Shown: positions 44,949-54,826 of the stretch, one piece after another
Position numbering within the stretch: position 1 is the first letter of the stretch
Layout: every line of letters begins with the position of its first letter
Assembly: GCA_022650485.1 (NCBI GenBank)
Contig: JALCPP010000003.1
Coordinates: 124,001-188,000, forward strand
Source: Oscillospiraceae bacterium
GTDB lineage: Bacteria; Bacillota; Clostridia; Oscillospirales; Acutalibacteraceae
Direction of reading: 5' to 3'
DNA: 64,000 nt
Notes under the pieces: generated by a model
The model's input: the letters and a program-made list of their open reading frames with translations, nothing else
The model's database searches: none
What the model was told of the DNA's origin: nothing
Made by a program: the position numbers and the translations under genes

Positions 44949-45388
44949 TCTAATTCCTCCCTTTCAATTTAACAGGTATGATATGATAATTATAGCATGG
45001 TTTTATCAAATGCTTCCATTCGATGCGGCGGCACTTTCCAACAGATTTTGCGCGATTTGTCCGGTTTCAAGGGGGTGCATGAGAAAGGAATGCAGAATGA
45101 ATGACAGCGGTTCGGTAAAGCTTATTGTGCGGGGCTTTGAAAAAAAGCGTGCCGAATCCTTAAAATTTTACCAGTCAATGCGGCAAATTCCCTTGACTAA
45201 TAACGATTTCTGTATATAATATATATTGATTTTTAAAGAGAATTCATCAAGAAAAACATGAAAATCAGAGAATAAGGAAGATTTTTTAAGACTAACTTGT
45301 AAAATTCATGAAATTCAATGATTTTTCAGCCGTTTTTTTAAGAAATTCATGATTTACATAATTTTTTTTAATTCGGGGGAAAGGTCGG
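44949..45388 (+). promoter_or_regulatory. Promoter and long leader of the polyamine operon
   Basis: TTGACT (45193-45198) and TATAAT (45215-45220) with a 16-base spacer give a leader of about 165 bases. The leader is AT-rich and repeats ATTCATGA-like words near 45242, 45306, 45315 and 45344. A 40-codon frame (45097-45219, MNDSGSVKLIVRGFEKKRA) with an AAAGGA site ends inside the -10 box; it is doubtful as a gene. Nothing else was seen in this gap. Confidence 0.6.
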
Positions 45389-46228
45389 GTGTTACGGTTG
45401 GAAAATGAGCTGAAACTTTATGGCTTTAACAATCTTACCAAATCGCTCAGCTTTAATATTTATGATGTTTGCTATGCGAAAAGCGCGCGCGAACAGCGGG
45501 ATTATATTGAGTACATCGACGAACAGTACAATTCGGAGCGCCTGACGGATATCCTGTACCATGTAACGGAAATGATTGGTGCGCAGGTGCTGAATGTCAG
45601 CAAGCAGGACTATGACCCGCAGGGGGCCAGTGTCGCTTTTTTGATTGCAGAGCAGGCATTTGCTCCTGATCAAATCGACAGCTCCTGTAATCTGGGCAGC
45701 GGGGTGCTGCACAATGCAGGCAATGAGGTCGTTGCGCATTTGGACAAAAGCCACGCAACGGTGCATACTTATCCGGAGTATCATCCGGACAATTCAATCG
45801 CGACGTTCCGCGTGGATATCGATATTTCAACCTGCGGAGAGATTTCTCCGCTGAACACGCTCAATTATCTGATCGGCAGCTTTGATTCCGATATCATCAC
45901 GGCCGATTACCGTGTCCGCGGCTTTACGCGTGATTTCAGCGGAAAAAAGCTGTTTATGGACCATAAGATCACTTCCATTCAGGATTATATTGACGCGAGC
46001 ACCCTGTTAAAATACGACGCGATCGATATCAACGTCTATCAGGCGAATTTATTTCACACCAAGCTGTTGATTAAGGATATTGACCTTCAGAATTATCTCT
46101 TTAACACCGATGTGTATGAGCTTCCACCCAAACTGCGTTTGACCATTACGGAAAATCTGCGCAGGGAAATGATAGAAATTTTCAGCGGCGCGAATGTTTA
46201 TGACACAGCTGCGGGAGCCCCATGTTGA
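45389..46228 (+). CDS. speD: S-adenosylmethionine decarboxylase proenzyme (E. coli type)
   Basis: A 279-residue pyruvoyl enzyme of the class found in E. coli. The self-cleavage site is in [13 protein letters not shown] with Ser121 as the future pyruvoyl residue. [16 protein letters not shown] follows with the conserved catalytic cysteine. It supplies decarboxylated SAM, the aminopropyl donor for spermidine. Start is GTG 45389 behind GGGGGAAAGG. It overlaps the next gene by 7 bases and opens a five-gene polyamine operon. Confidence 0.93.
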   Translation: MLRLENELKLYGFNNLTKSLSFNIYDVCYAKSAREQRDYIEYIDEQYNSERLTDILYHVTEMIGAQVLNVSKQDYDPQGASVAFLIAEQAFAPDQIDSSCNLGSGVLHNAGNEVVAHLDKSHATVHTYPEYHPDNSIATFRVDIDISTCGEISPLNTLNYLIGSFDSDIITADYRVRGFTRDFSGKKLFMDHKITSIQDYIDASTLLKYDAIDINVYQANLFHTKLLIKDIDLQNYLFNTDVYELPPKLRLTITENLRREMIEIFSGANVYDTAAGAPC

Positions 46229-47673
46229 TGGGGCAGGAGAGGGCTCCGCTTCTGGAGGCGCTGAACCGTTTTAAAGAAATGCGCATTGTGCCGTTTGATG
46301 TTCCCGGGCACAAGCGCGGCAGGGGAAACCCGGAACTGACGGAATTTCTCGGCGAAAAATGTCTGACGGTTGATGTAAATTCAATGAAACCGCTGGACAA
46401 CCTGTGTCACCCGTCTTCGGTGATTCGGGAAGCGGAGCAGCTGGCGGCTGAGGCATTCGGCGCGCACCATGCGTTTTTCATGGTAAACGGCACCACGTCC
46501 GCCGTGCAGAGCATGGTGATGAGCGTCTGTAAAAAAGGTGAAAAAATTATTATGCCCCGCAATGTTCACCGCAGTGCAATCAGCGCGCTGATTCTTTGCG
46601 GTGCGGTTCCGGTTTATGTGAACCCGGGAATCGACCGCCGGCTTGGCATTTCTCTTGGAATGTCGCTTGCGGATGTGAGCCGGGCAATTGAGGAGCATCC
46701 TGAGGCAAAGGCCGTTTTTGTCAACAACCCCACCTATTACGGCATCTGTTCCGATTTAAAGGCGATTGTAAAGCTGGCGCATGAACATCACATGCTGGTG
46801 CTGGCCGATGAGGCACACGGCACACATTTTTATTTTGGAGAAGGGCTTCCTGTTTCCGCCATGGCGGCGGGGGCGGATCTGGCGGCGGTCAGCATGCACA
46901 AATCCGGCGGTTCCCTGACCCAAAGCTCGCTTTTGCTGACCGGCCCGAATGTGGATGCAAGCTATGTGGACCAAATCGTCAACCTGACGCAGACCACCAG
47001 CGCTTCTTACCTTCTGATGTCGTCGCTGGACATTTCCCGCCGTAACCTAGCACTGCGCGGCAGGCAGATTTTTCGGCGCGTGGTTTCCATGGCGGAATAT
47101 CTGCGTGCAGAGGTGAACCGCATCGGCGGCTATAACGCGTTTTCACGCGAACTGATTAACGGAGAGACCGTTTATGATTTCGACGTGACCAAACTTTCCA
47201 TTCATACGCTGGATATTGGTCTGGCGGGGATTGAAGTGTATGATCTGCTGCGCGACGAATATGACATTCAGATTGAACTGGGGGATATCGGCAATATCCT
47301 CGCCTATATTTCCATGGGGGACCGCGCGTTGGATGGGGAGCGGCTGATTGCGGCGCTTTCTGAAATTAAGCGGCATTATAGGCGCGACAAGGCCGGATTG
47401 CTGACACAGGAATACATTCCGCCCCAGGTGGTGGAACGCCCCCAAAAGGCTTTCTACGCGGAAAAGGAGCCGGTTCCGGTCAAAGAGAGTTCAGGGAGGA
47501 TCAGCGGCGAATCCGTTATGTGCTATCCGCCCGGAATTCCGGTCGTTTCCCCGGGTGAGCGGATTACACCGGAAATTGTGGAGTATATCTGTTATGCCCG
47601 GGAAAAGGGCGCCATGATGACCGGGATGCGGGACGTGGAAATGAAAACGATACAGGTTTTGAAGGAGATTTGA
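46222..47673 (+). CDS. speA: Orn/Lys/Arg decarboxylase, SpeA-like (fold type I PLP)
   Basis: 483 residues, the short Bacillus SpeA type without the N-terminal wing domain of E. coli enzymes. [15 protein letters not shown] opens the PLP domain, [10 protein letters not shown] binds PLP phosphate, [10 protein letters not shown] holds Asp196 and SMHKSGGS contains the PLP lysine at about 227. Bacillus SpeA makes agmatine from arginine, but ornithine or lysine cannot be excluded. No agmatinase gene follows, which leaves the substrate open. Start could be ATG 46222 or ATG 46228. Confidence 0.9.
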   Translation: MLMGQERAPLLEALNRFKEMRIVPFDVPGHKRGRGNPELTEFLGEKCLTVDVNSMKPLDNLCHPSSVIREAEQLAAEAFGAHHAFFMVNGTTSAVQSMVMSVCKKGEKIIMPRNVHRSAISALILCGAVPVYVNPGIDRRLGISLGMSLADVSRAIEEHPEAKAVFVNNPTYYGICSDLKAIVKLAHEHHMLVLADEAHGTHFYFGEGLPVSAMAAGADLAAVSMHKSGGSLTQSSLLLTGPNVDASYVDQIVNLTQTTSASYLLMSSLDISRRNLALRGRQIFRRVVSMAEYLRAEVNRIGGYNAFSRELINGETVYDFDVTKLSIHTLDIGLAGIEVYDLLRDEYDIQIELGDIGNILAYISMGDRALDGERLIAALSEIKRHYRRDKAGLLTQEYIPPQVVERPQKAFYAEKEPVPVKESSGRISGESVMCYPPGIPVVSPGERITPEIVEYICYAREKGAMMTGMRDVEMKTIQVLKEI

Positions 47674-47675
47674 CG

Positions 47676-48560
47676 ATGGAATTGTGGTTTACCGAAAAAC
47701 ATACAAAAAACGTCAATTATTCCATCAAGGTGGACCGTCAGCTTTACAGCAGCCAGAGTGAATTTCAGCGCATCGATATTTTTGATTCCCCGGAGTTCGG
47801 CCGCTTTTTAACGCTGGATGGGTTTATGATGCTGACGGAAAAAGACGAGTTTATTTATCATGAAATGATTGTGCATGTGCCGATGGCCGTCAATCCTTTC
47901 GCAAAAAAAATTCTGGTTATCGGCGGCGGAGACGGCGGCGCGGTTCGCGAGCTGACGCGTTACCCCGGAATTGAGCGGATTGATTTGGTCGAAATTGACC
48001 GCGAAGTTGTGCAGGCCTGCCAGAAGTATCTGCCGCAGACTGCATGCCGCCTGGAAGACCCCAGGGTGCATATCTATTATGAGGACGGGCTGCGCTTTGT
48101 CCGTGATAAGAGGAACGAATACGACTTGATTGTGGTGGATTCCACCGACCCGTTCGGGCCGGGCGAGGGCCTTTTTACCAAGGAATTTTACGGAAACTGT
48201 TTTAAGGCGCTGGTTGAGGACGGTATTCTGGTCAATCAGCAGGAAAGTCCGTTTTACCATAACGATGCGGTCGCCATGCAGCGCGCGCACCAGAGAATTG
48301 TGAAGTCGTTTCCCATCAGCCGTGTTTATCAGGCCCATATTCCGACCTATTCTTCCGGGCACTGGCTGTTCGGGTTTGCTTCGAAAAAATTAAAACCGGT
48401 GGAAGATTTAAAGGCGGAAGAATGGAATCGTCTGGGCCTTGTCACCCGATACTATAATACGAAGCTGCATGTCGGTGCATTTTCACTGCCGACCTATGTC
48501 AATGATCTGCTTCAGAAAGTGGAGCCGATGAAAGAAGAAGATGAAACCAGAGGAGGGTAA
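47676..48560 (+). CDS. speE: Spermidine synthase (polyamine aminopropyltransferase)
   Basis: About 294 residues with spermidine synthase motifs: LDGFMMLTEKDEFIYHEMIVHVP, the nucleoside loop VIGGGDGGAVREL, and DSTDPFGPGEGLFTKEFY with the catalytic Asp. It moves an aminopropyl group from decarboxylated SAM to putrescine or a similar diamine. ATG 47676 lies 8 bases after AAGGAG. Third gene of the operon. Confidence 0.94.
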   Translation: MELWFTEKHTKNVNYSIKVDRQLYSSQSEFQRIDIFDSPEFGRFLTLDGFMMLTEKDEFIYHEMIVHVPMAVNPFAKKILVIGGGDGGAVRELTRYPGIERIDLVEIDREVVQACQKYLPQTACRLEDPRVHIYYEDGLRFVRDKRNEYDLIVVDSTDPFGPGEGLFTKEFYGNCFKALVEDGILVNQQESPFYHNDAVAMQRAHQRIVKSFPISRVYQAHIPTYSSGHWLFGFASKKLKPVEDLKAEEWNRLGLVTRYYNTKLHVGAFSLPTYVNDLLQKVEPMKEEDETRGG

Positions 48561-48563
48561 CTG

Positions 48564-49763
48564 TTGGGAAAAGCTATGATTATCGGCGCGGGGGCCGTTG
48601 CGAGTGTCGTCGCGCACAAATGCTGCCAGAATCCGGATGTTTTTGAAGAAATCTGCATTGCCAGCCGTACCAAGAGCAAATGCGATGCACTGAAAAAGGA
48701 ACTGGATGGCGGAAAAACCAGAATAGAGACTGCTCAGGTGGACGCGGATCATACGGAGGAACTGGTTCGCCTGATTCAGCGTGTAAAACCTGATATCGTC
48801 ATCAATGTTGCACTGCCGTATCAGGACCTGACCATTATGGACGCATGCCTTGAAACCAAAGTCGATTATGTGGACACGGCGAATTACGAGCCGCCGGAGA
48901 CCGCGCATTTTGAGTATAAATGGCAGTGGGCGTACCGTGACCGTTTTGAAAAGGCGGGAATCACCGCACTGCTCGGCAGCGGGTTTGACCCCGGCGTGAC
49001 AGGAGTATATTCCGCTTACGCGCAGAAGCATTATTTTGATGAAATTCATTCCATCGACATTGTCGACGCGAATGCCGGCGATCACGGATATAAATTCGCG
49101 ACAAACTTTAACCCGGAAATCAATATCCGCGAAGTCAGCGCCAAGGGCAGCTATTTTCAAGATGGACAGTTCATTGAAACAGAACCGATGGAAATTAAGC
49201 GGGTGTACGACCTGCCGGAAATCGGGCCGAAAGACATTTATCTGCTGCACCACGAGGAACTGGAGTCACTTGCTCAGAATATCAGGGGCATTAAACAGAT
49301 TCGCTTCTGGATGACATTTTCACAGAGCTACCTTGACCATTTGCAGGCGCTGGAAGACGTCGGCATGACTTCGATTGAGCCGATTGAGTTTGAAGGAAAG
49401 CAGATTGTACCGCTTCAGTTTTTAAAAGCCGTTTTGCCGGACCCGTCCACCCTTGGCCCCAGCACAAAGGGAAAGACCAATATCGGCTGTATTTTTCAAG
49501 GTGTAAAAGATGGAAAAGAACGCACCTATTATGTGTATAACATCTGTGACCATCAGGTGTGCTACCGCGAAGTCGGCAGTCAGGCGGTTGCTTACACAGC
49601 CGGTGTTCCGGCCATGATCGGCGCCATGATGGTGCTGACCGGAAAATGGAAAAAACCCGGGGTGCACAATGTAGAAGAATTTGACCCGGACCCGTTCATG
49701 GATGCGATGAACCACTGCGGGCTGCCTTGGCAGGAAAATTTCAACCCGGATTTGATTGATTAA
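48564..49763 (+). CDS. Carboxynorspermidine/carboxyspermidine dehydrogenase (saccharopine dehydrogenase family)
   Basis: A 399-residue NAD(P)-linked reductase: MIIGAGAVASVVAHKCCQ Rossmann start, NVALPYQDLTIMDACLETKVDYVDTANYE, and LLGSGFDPGVTGVYSAYAQK, which typify the polyamine branch rather than lysine saccharopine enzymes. It condenses aspartate semialdehyde with a diamine (putrescine or diaminopropane) reductively. The start is TTG 48564, six bases after GGAGGG. Paired with nspC directly downstream. Confidence 0.9.
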   Translation: MGKAMIIGAGAVASVVAHKCCQNPDVFEEICIASRTKSKCDALKKELDGGKTRIETAQVDADHTEELVRLIQRVKPDIVINVALPYQDLTIMDACLETKVDYVDTANYEPPETAHFEYKWQWAYRDRFEKAGITALLGSGFDPGVTGVYSAYAQKHYFDEIHSIDIVDANAGDHGYKFATNFNPEINIREVSAKGSYFQDGQFIETEPMEIKRVYDLPEIGPKDIYLLHHEELESLAQNIRGIKQIRFWMTFSQSYLDHLQALEDVGMTSIEPIEFEGKQIVPLQFLKAVLPDPSTLGPSTKGKTNIGCIFQGVKDGKERTYYVYNICDHQVCYREVGSQAVAYTAGVPAMIGAMMVLTGKWKKPGVHNVEEFDPDPFMDAMNHCGLPWQENFNPDLID

Positions 49764-49778
49764 ATGGAGAAAGAAAAC

Positions 49779-50912
49779 ATGTTTGACCCGATGATTCCGC
49801 CCACCCCCTGCTATGTGGTGGACGAGCAGCTTCTGAAAAAGAATCTTCAGATTTTAGACTCTGTCCGGCGGGAAACAGGGTGCCGCATTTTGCTGGCGCA
49901 GAAAGCATTTTCCATGTTTTCCGTGTATCCGCTGATTGGAAAATATTTGGACGGCGCCGCTTCCAGCTCTTTGTTTGAAGCCCGGCTGGCACGGGAGGAG
50001 ATGGGGAAGGAAGTCCATATTTACGCTCCCGCTTACCGGGAAGATGAATTCGAAGAAATTTTGAAATACAGCGACCATATTGTGTTTAATTCATTTTCCC
50101 AGTGGAAGAAATTCCGCGGCATGGTGCGCGAATGCCCGCGAAAAGTGAGCTGCGGGATTCGTGTGAACCCCGAATATTCCGAAATTGAAACCGAAATCTA
50201 TGACCCGTGCGGGAAGTTTTCGCGCCTTGGCGTGACGCTGCCAAATTTTCATCCGGAAGAACTTTGCGGGCTGGAAGGAATTCATTTCCACACACTGTGC
50301 GAGCAGGGTGCGGAAACGCTTGACCGCACACTGCGGGTGTTTGAAGAAAAATTCGGGCGCTTTTTATCCGGCTTGCAATGGGTTAATTTCGGCGGAGGGC
50401 ATCACATTACCAAACCCGGTTACAATCTTCCCCTGTTAAAAGACTGTATCTGCCGGATTCAGGAACGCTACGGCGTGCAGGTTTATCTGGAGCCGGGCGA
50501 GGCAGTTGCGCTGAATGCGGGCTTTTTGATTTCAACCGTGCTTGACGTGACGGAAAACGGAATTGGAATTGCTGTTTTGGATACTTCCGCGGCATGCCAC
50601 ATGCCGGATGTGCTGGAAATGCCTTACCGGCCGGAGATTGTGGGTGCCGGCAAAGCGGGTGAACTGCCGTTTACCTATCGTCTTGGCGGCCCCACCTGCC
50701 TGGCGGGGGATGTCATTGGGGATTATTCTTTCCGGGAGCCGTTAAAGCCCGGTGACAGGCTGGTCTTCTGCGATATGGCAATTTATTCCATGGTGAAAAA
50801 TAATACCTTTAATGGAATCGGACTCCCGTCCATCCTTTTGTATGGGGAATCCGAGGGTTTTCGCTTAGTCCGAAAATTTGATTATGAAGATTTTAAAACC
50901 AGACTCTCTTAA
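49779..50912 (+). CDS. nspC: Carboxynorspermidine/carboxyspermidine decarboxylase
   Basis: About 377 residues of the alanine-racemase-fold PLP decarboxylases. The PLP lysine is in LLAQKAFSMF, with GIRVNPEYSE, WVNFGGGHHITKPGYN and LGGPTCLAGDVIGDY as family landmarks. It removes CO2 from the carboxy-polyamine made by the preceding enzyme, giving spermidine or norspermidine. I chose ATG 49779, 9 bases after GGAG, over ATG 49764, which lacks a ribosome site. Confidence 0.92.
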   Translation: MFDPMIPPTPCYVVDEQLLKKNLQILDSVRRETGCRILLAQKAFSMFSVYPLIGKYLDGAASSSLFEARLAREEMGKEVHIYAPAYREDEFEEILKYSDHIVFNSFSQWKKFRGMVRECPRKVSCGIRVNPEYSEIETEIYDPCGKFSRLGVTLPNFHPEELCGLEGIHFHTLCEQGAETLDRTLRVFEEKFGRFLSGLQWVNFGGGHHITKPGYNLPLLKDCICRIQERYGVQVYLEPGEAVALNAGFLISTVLDVTENGIGIAVLDTSAACHMPDVLEMPYRPEIVGAGKAGELPFTYRLGGPTCLAGDVIGDYSFREPLKPGDRLVFCDMAIYSMVKNNTFNGIGLPSILLYGESEGFRLVRKFDYEDFKTRLS

Positions 50913-50926
50913 ATAAAAATGCAGTT

Positions 50927-50967
50927 GTGAAAAAAAGCGCCTTTTTATAAAAGGTGCTTTTTTTCAC
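50927..50967 (+). terminator. Terminator of the polyamine operon
   Basis: Long stem (about 50927-50945 with 50949-50967), one G-T pair, with seven T built into its right arm. Confidence 0.88.
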
Positions 50968-51131
50968 ATTTTTAATTTTTTTATAATATAAAATTGTGTA
51001 TTCCACCAAATAATAGCTTTAGTTATTGACAATAATAACCATAAAGTGCTATTACTATTTAATAAACACATACATAATAGTTTCGGGAAAATTTTCTTGC
51101 TTGCAAAAAATACAATAAAAGGACTTGAAGA

Positions 51132-52955
51132 ATGAAACAAAGGCTGCAACACAATTTTATGTCGACAAAAAGATCTTTTCATCTGAGGGGTAAGCTGGTT
51201 CTTTTAACAGGTTTGCTGATTTGTGTAACAATGCTGATTCACACTGCATTGACTTATTACTCGCTCGATCAGAGCTATGGCGATTCCATTCAGCGGATGA
51301 AAGATGATTACGATGCTGAAATTCGGGGCGAAACCCAGACGGTACTCAGTTTGCTTCAGGCGGAGTATGACCGATGCTCAACAGGTGAATTGACAAAAGC
51401 TCAAGCATGCGAAGAATGTATTTCCATTGTGCATGCTGCAGAGTACAATGGGGATGAAGGATATTTTTGGGCGGATGCGTCAGACGGGACCTGCGTAGCC
51501 CATCATAATCCCAAATATGAAGGCCGTCAGCGCATGAATTATCAGGATGCCCAGGGGAATTATTACATAAAAAATATAATTTCATCCGGAAATCAGAAAA
51601 ACGGCGGATTTTCGGAATACTATTTTGAGAAGCCGGGTGTGGACGGTCTGGTGTTCAAGCGTACTTTCACCATGAAATTTGCACCGCTTGACTGGTACAT
51701 CAGCACCGGTGTTTATGAGGATGACATCGATACCATGGTGGCATCGTTCGATCAGGCGAGAAAGCGGACACTGGCAGAATTAGCCGGGTTAACAATCCTG
51801 ATTATCTTCATCTCTATTTTACTGGCCGCCAGAATGGCAAAGAGGATTACCAAGCCGATGCAGGCGGTTACAGAGCGCCTGCGGCTGCTTTCCGAAGGGG
51901 ATTTAATGACCCCGGTTCCGCAGGTGCGTACCGGGGATGAAATAGAGGTTTTGGCAAAGGCCTGTGAACGGACGATTCAGACATTACACGGGATGATCGA
52001 AGATATTACGGACCGTCTGTCTGCTTTGGCGGGCGGCGATTTAACAACACAGGCGGGGATGGATTATTTTGGTGATTTCATCCCAATTCAGGACTCTATG
52101 AACGGAATTTCTGATTCACTGCGGAGTGCGGTCGGCAAGGTGAAGCAGTCGGCGGATCAAGTGAAATCCGGTGCGGACCAGATGGCCGCGGGAGCGCAGA
52201 TCCTTGCCAGCGGAGCGACGGAACAGGCTGCAACTACCGAAAAACTTACATCTTCCGTTGAAAATATCTCAGGTAAAATATCCGACACCGCGGGTGCGGT
52301 GCGGAACATTACGGAGGATATTCGGTCTGCTTCTGACAGCATGGATGACAGCAGCAAGAAGATGGAACAGATGGTGGGCGCGATGCGGGAAATCAGTGAA
52401 GCGTCCGATGAAATCAAAAAGATTATTAAAACAATCGACGAGATTGCGTTTCAGACCAACCTGCTGGCTTTGAATGCTTCGGTGGAATCGGCGAGGGCCG
52501 GAGAAGCCGGAAAGGGATTTGCCGTGGTTGCCCAGGAAGTGCGGGCCCTTGCGGCGCGTTCCGCACAGGCGGCAAAGCAGAGCGCGGATATGATTGGCCG
52601 CTCTATGAAAACGGTGGAGAAAGGTTCCGGCATTGCACAGGACACGTCAAAGGCAATTCAGGATGCGGTATCGAAAGAAGAACGGATTCGCCGGACCATT
52701 CGGAAAATTGAGCAGGCTTCGCAGAAAGAGGCGGAGGAAATCACGGAAATTTCCCGTTCGGTGGAACAGATTTCGTCCGTTGTGCAGTCAAATTCGGCAA
52801 CGGCGGAAGAAAGCGCGGCTTCCAGCGAAGAATTGAGCGCACAGGCCGGTTTGATGACCCAGGTGGTTTCACAATTCCAAATTCAGAAAAATAATCAAAA
52901 ATTGGCGGCCCCTTTTGTGATGGGGGCCGCCTTTTTCTTATTCTTTTTCTTTTAA
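51132..52955 (+). CDS. Methyl-accepting chemotaxis protein with single Cache sensor
   Basis: A 607-residue transmembrane receptor. Order: helix about 20-42, extracellular single-Cache domain (about 55-200, with [22 protein letters not shown] and TGVYEDDID), second helix about 212-232, HAMP, and signalling coiled coil with the conserved tip [32 protein letters not shown]. It signals to CheA. No CheW-binding pentapeptide is evident at the end. The last 17 residues ([17 protein letters not shown]) are unusual: they are encoded by the terminator hairpin and its T-tract. Confidence 0.93.
   Translation: MKQRLQHNFMSTKRSFHLRGKLVLLTGLLICVTMLIHTALTYYSLDQSYGDSIQRMKDDYDAEIRGETQTVLSLLQAEYDRCSTGELTKAQACEECISIVHAAEYNGDEGYFWADASDGTCVAHHNPKYEGRQRMNYQDAQGNYYIKNIISSGNQKNGGFSEYYFEKPGVDGLVFKRTFTMKFAPLDWYISTGVYEDDIDTMVASFDQARKRTLAELAGLTILIIFISILLAARMAKRITKPMQAVTERLRLLSEGDLMTPVPQVRTGDEIEVLAKACERTIQTLHGMIEDITDRLSALAGGDLTTQAGMDYFGDFIPIQDSMNGISDSLRSAVGKVKQSADQVKSGADQMAAGAQILASGATEQAATTEKLTSSVENISGKISDTAGAVRNITEDIRSASDSMDDSSKKMEQMVGAMREISEASDEIKKIIKTIDEIAFQTNLLALNASVESARAGEAGKGFAVVAQEVRALAARSAQAAKQSADMIGRSMKTVEKGSGIAQDTSKAIQDAVSKEERIRRTIRKIEQASQKEAEEITEISRSVEQISSVVQSNSATAEESAASSEELSAQAGLMTQVVSQFQIQKNNQKLAAPFVMGAAFFLFFFF
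52904..52936. terminator. Terminator hairpin inside the 3' end of the chemoreceptor gene
   Basis: 9-bp GC stem (52904-52912 with 52923-52931) followed by TTTTT on the plus strand; the minus strand also has T-tracts beyond the stem. It can serve both convergent genes. The chemoreceptor frame reads through it before stopping at 52953-52955. Confidence 0.88.
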
Positions 52956-53333
52956 CTGTTCCAACGCATTGTGAAATTCCTGCTGAGAATAATTCTGCTT
53001 TAAAAGTTTTTGCTGCGTCTCTTCCGGCAGGGATAAAAAATAGCTTTCGTCAAAGTCCTGGTTAATCGGCAGAGCAAAGCCATCCATGCCGCCCGAAACG
53101 CCGCCGTAAGGATGGAAGTCCATTCTTATCGCCTCCCATGGGATAGTATTCCCGTGAAAAGCGTTTGCGCTCGTGGAAATGTCGGCCTGCTTTGGGTGTA
53201 AAGTCCAAACCATTTTGCGCTGCGCTGAAAGAAGCGAAATGGGTAGATTAGTTTCAAAATCAGAAAATAAGACGGGACTCTTTCTTTTAATAACATGTCG
53301 CTGCGGCAGCGGAATATACATGGCGGGTTTCAT
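52938..53333 (-). CDS. Uncharacterised 131-residue protein
   Basis: A soluble protein of about 131 residues: [20 protein letters not shown], a middle with [38 protein letters not shown] and a charged helical end ([10 protein letters not shown]). AGGTGG precedes the start; TTG 53336 and ATG 53333 both fit. No family recognised. Its stop lies within the chemoreceptor gene's 3' end, a convergent overlap of 18 bases. It is divergent from spoIVB. Confidence 0.65.
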   Translation of the reverse strand: MKPAMYIPLPQRHVIKRKSPVLFSDFETNLPISLLSAQRKMVWTLHPKQADISTSANAFHGNTIPWEAIRMDFHPYGGVSGGMDGFALPINQDFDESYFLSLPEETQQKLLKQNYSQQEFHNALEQLKEKE

Positions 53334-53442
53334 CAAATTGTTCCCACCTTATGCAATATCCGGCACCTTTGGCGGCGAATGGAGAAAACATGTTTAATTT
53401 TCTAGATTATGGAAAAATAAAACAGAATTGACAACATAAAAG

Positions 53443-53484
53443 ACCTCCCTTGTGAGCAGAGTAATAGTGCGGCGCAAGGGAGGT
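53443..53484 (+). promoter_or_regulatory. Hairpin that can mask the spoIVB ribosome site
   Basis: ACCTCCCTTG (53443-53452) is fully complementary to CAAGGGAGGT (53475-53484). The right arm contains the GGGAGGTG ribosome site of spoIVB. If the left arm is transcribed, the 10-bp stem would block initiation. The transcription start is unknown: a TTGACA lies at 53428-53433 but no good -10 follows at the right distance. Confidence 0.55.
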
Positions 53485-53490
53485 GAAATT

Positions 53491-54717
53491 TTGAAAAAGA
53501 TCATTTCAATGCTAACCGCATTTGCCGCCATTCTTCAAGTTGTATTGGCGGTGGTTCTTTTCACAGCGGATTACTTTACGCCCGATTCCTATACCGTGAC
53601 CAGCGGAAACCATCTGGAGTGGCTGTCCGGTGCGATTACGGTGGCAGGTGCCGGTAACGTAGCGGCAAGCACGGGCGAACCTTATCCCAAGACTTATCAA
53701 GGAACGATGATGCTTTATCATTTGATACCGATTAAATCCGTGGATGTCAGCATTGTTGACCAGACCTGCGTCGTGCCCTGCGGAACACCGTTTGGAATTA
53801 AAATGTTTACAGACGGTGTGGTTATTGTGGGGCTTGCGGATATCCAGACCTCATCCGGTTCCGTAAATCCCGCAGCACAGGCGGGGCTGAAAATTGGGGA
53901 TATTATTACCAAAGTTGGCGGAAAGGAAGTTACGACTAACAGTGAAGTTGCGCAGGATGTGGAACACTGCGGCGGAAAAAGTCTGCAGCTCTGCATTCGG
54001 CGCGACGGCACTCTCTCTACGGTCACCCTGAAGCCTGTCAGGTCAGAAGCCGACGGACTGTACAAAGCTGGTCTTTGGGTCCGTGACAGTACTGCGGGGA
54101 TTGGAACTTTGACTTATTATGATCCGTCAACTAAAAGCTTTGCGGGACTGGGACATGGAATCTGCGATTCCGACACCGGTGAACTGATGCCGCTTTTAAG
54201 CGGAGACATTGTGCCGGTTACCATTAATGGAGTCTCAAAAGGACTGAAAGGAAACCCCGGGGAGCTTCGCGGATATTTTACAGACAGCAGCGCAATGGGA
54301 AAATTGGTTGCCAATGTGACAGACGGAGTGTACGGGTACCTGAATGCTGCGCCGGAAGGGCACGCGATGAAAGTCGCCATGAAGCAGGAAATTAAGTCTG
54401 GCGCAGTGCGGATTCTGACGACCATTGATGGGGGAAAGCCACAGTACTATGATGCTGAAATTGAAAGGATTGATTACAGAGATCAGGTAAAAAGCAAAAA
54501 TCTGATTCTGCATATTACCGATGGCAAGCTGCTTACCCAGACAGGCGGTATTGTGCAGGGGATGAGCGGAAGCCCAATTCTTCAAAACGGTAAACTGGTT
54601 GGTGCGGTCACACATGTCTTTGTCAATGATCCGACTCGCGGTTATGGGGTATTTGCTGAAAACATGCTGACGGAATCCAAAACGGTCGATTCCGCAGTAA
54701 ATTCAAAAGCATCGTGA
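53491..54717 (+). CDS. spoIVB: SpoIVB peptidase (stage IV sporulation protein B)
   Basis: About 408 residues: N-terminal membrane helix (about 5-26), PDZ domain (roughly 100-185, VNPAAQAGLKIGDIITKVGGKEV) and C-terminal S55 serine protease domain. The protease domain shows GLGHGICD (catalytic His) and GGIVQGMSGSPIL (catalytic Ser). SpoIVB is secreted from the forespore and triggers sigma-K processing. Start is TTG 53491, 5 bases after GGGAGGTG. It sits just before spo0A, the usual order in endospore formers. Confidence 0.92.
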   Translation: MKKIISMLTAFAAILQVVLAVVLFTADYFTPDSYTVTSGNHLEWLSGAITVAGAGNVAASTGEPYPKTYQGTMMLYHLIPIKSVDVSIVDQTCVVPCGTPFGIKMFTDGVVIVGLADIQTSSGSVNPAAQAGLKIGDIITKVGGKEVTTNSEVAQDVEHCGGKSLQLCIRRDGTLSTVTLKPVRSEADGLYKAGLWVRDSTAGIGTLTYYDPSTKSFAGLGHGICDSDTGELMPLLSGDIVPVTINGVSKGLKGNPGELRGYFTDSSAMGKLVANVTDGVYGYLNAAPEGHAMKVAMKQEIKSGAVRILTTIDGGKPQYYDAEIERIDYRDQVKSKNLILHITDGKLLTQTGGIVQGMSGSPILQNGKLVGAVTHVFVNDPTRGYGVFAENMLTESKTVDSAVNSKAS

Positions 54718-54764
54718 TTTAATGATATTTTTTCCCCTTAATTTAAAAAAATAGCATCAATCTA

Positions 54765-54793
54765 TTGCCATTTTTACCAATATATGGTATTAT
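54765..54793 (+). promoter_or_regulatory. Sigma-A-type promoter of spo0A
   Basis: TTGCCA (54765-54770) and TATTAT (54788-54793), 17 bases apart, about 35 bases before the spo0A start. TACCA/TGGTA half-sites (54775-54789) lie inside the spacer. No clear 0A box (TGTCGAA) was seen. Confidence 0.65.
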
Positions 54794-54826
54794 AACGCTA
54801 TAATAAATCAATTAGGGGGATCAAAC

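Noticed and set aside
45097-45219. 40-codon frame with an AAAGGA site before the polyamine promoter
   Set aside because: Too short, no recognisable family, and its stop falls inside the -10 box; mentioned only in the leader entry.
48483-49253. 256-codon minus-strand frame opposite the carboxyspermidine dehydrogenase
   Set aside because: Overlaps a family-supported gene; no ribosome site or domain.
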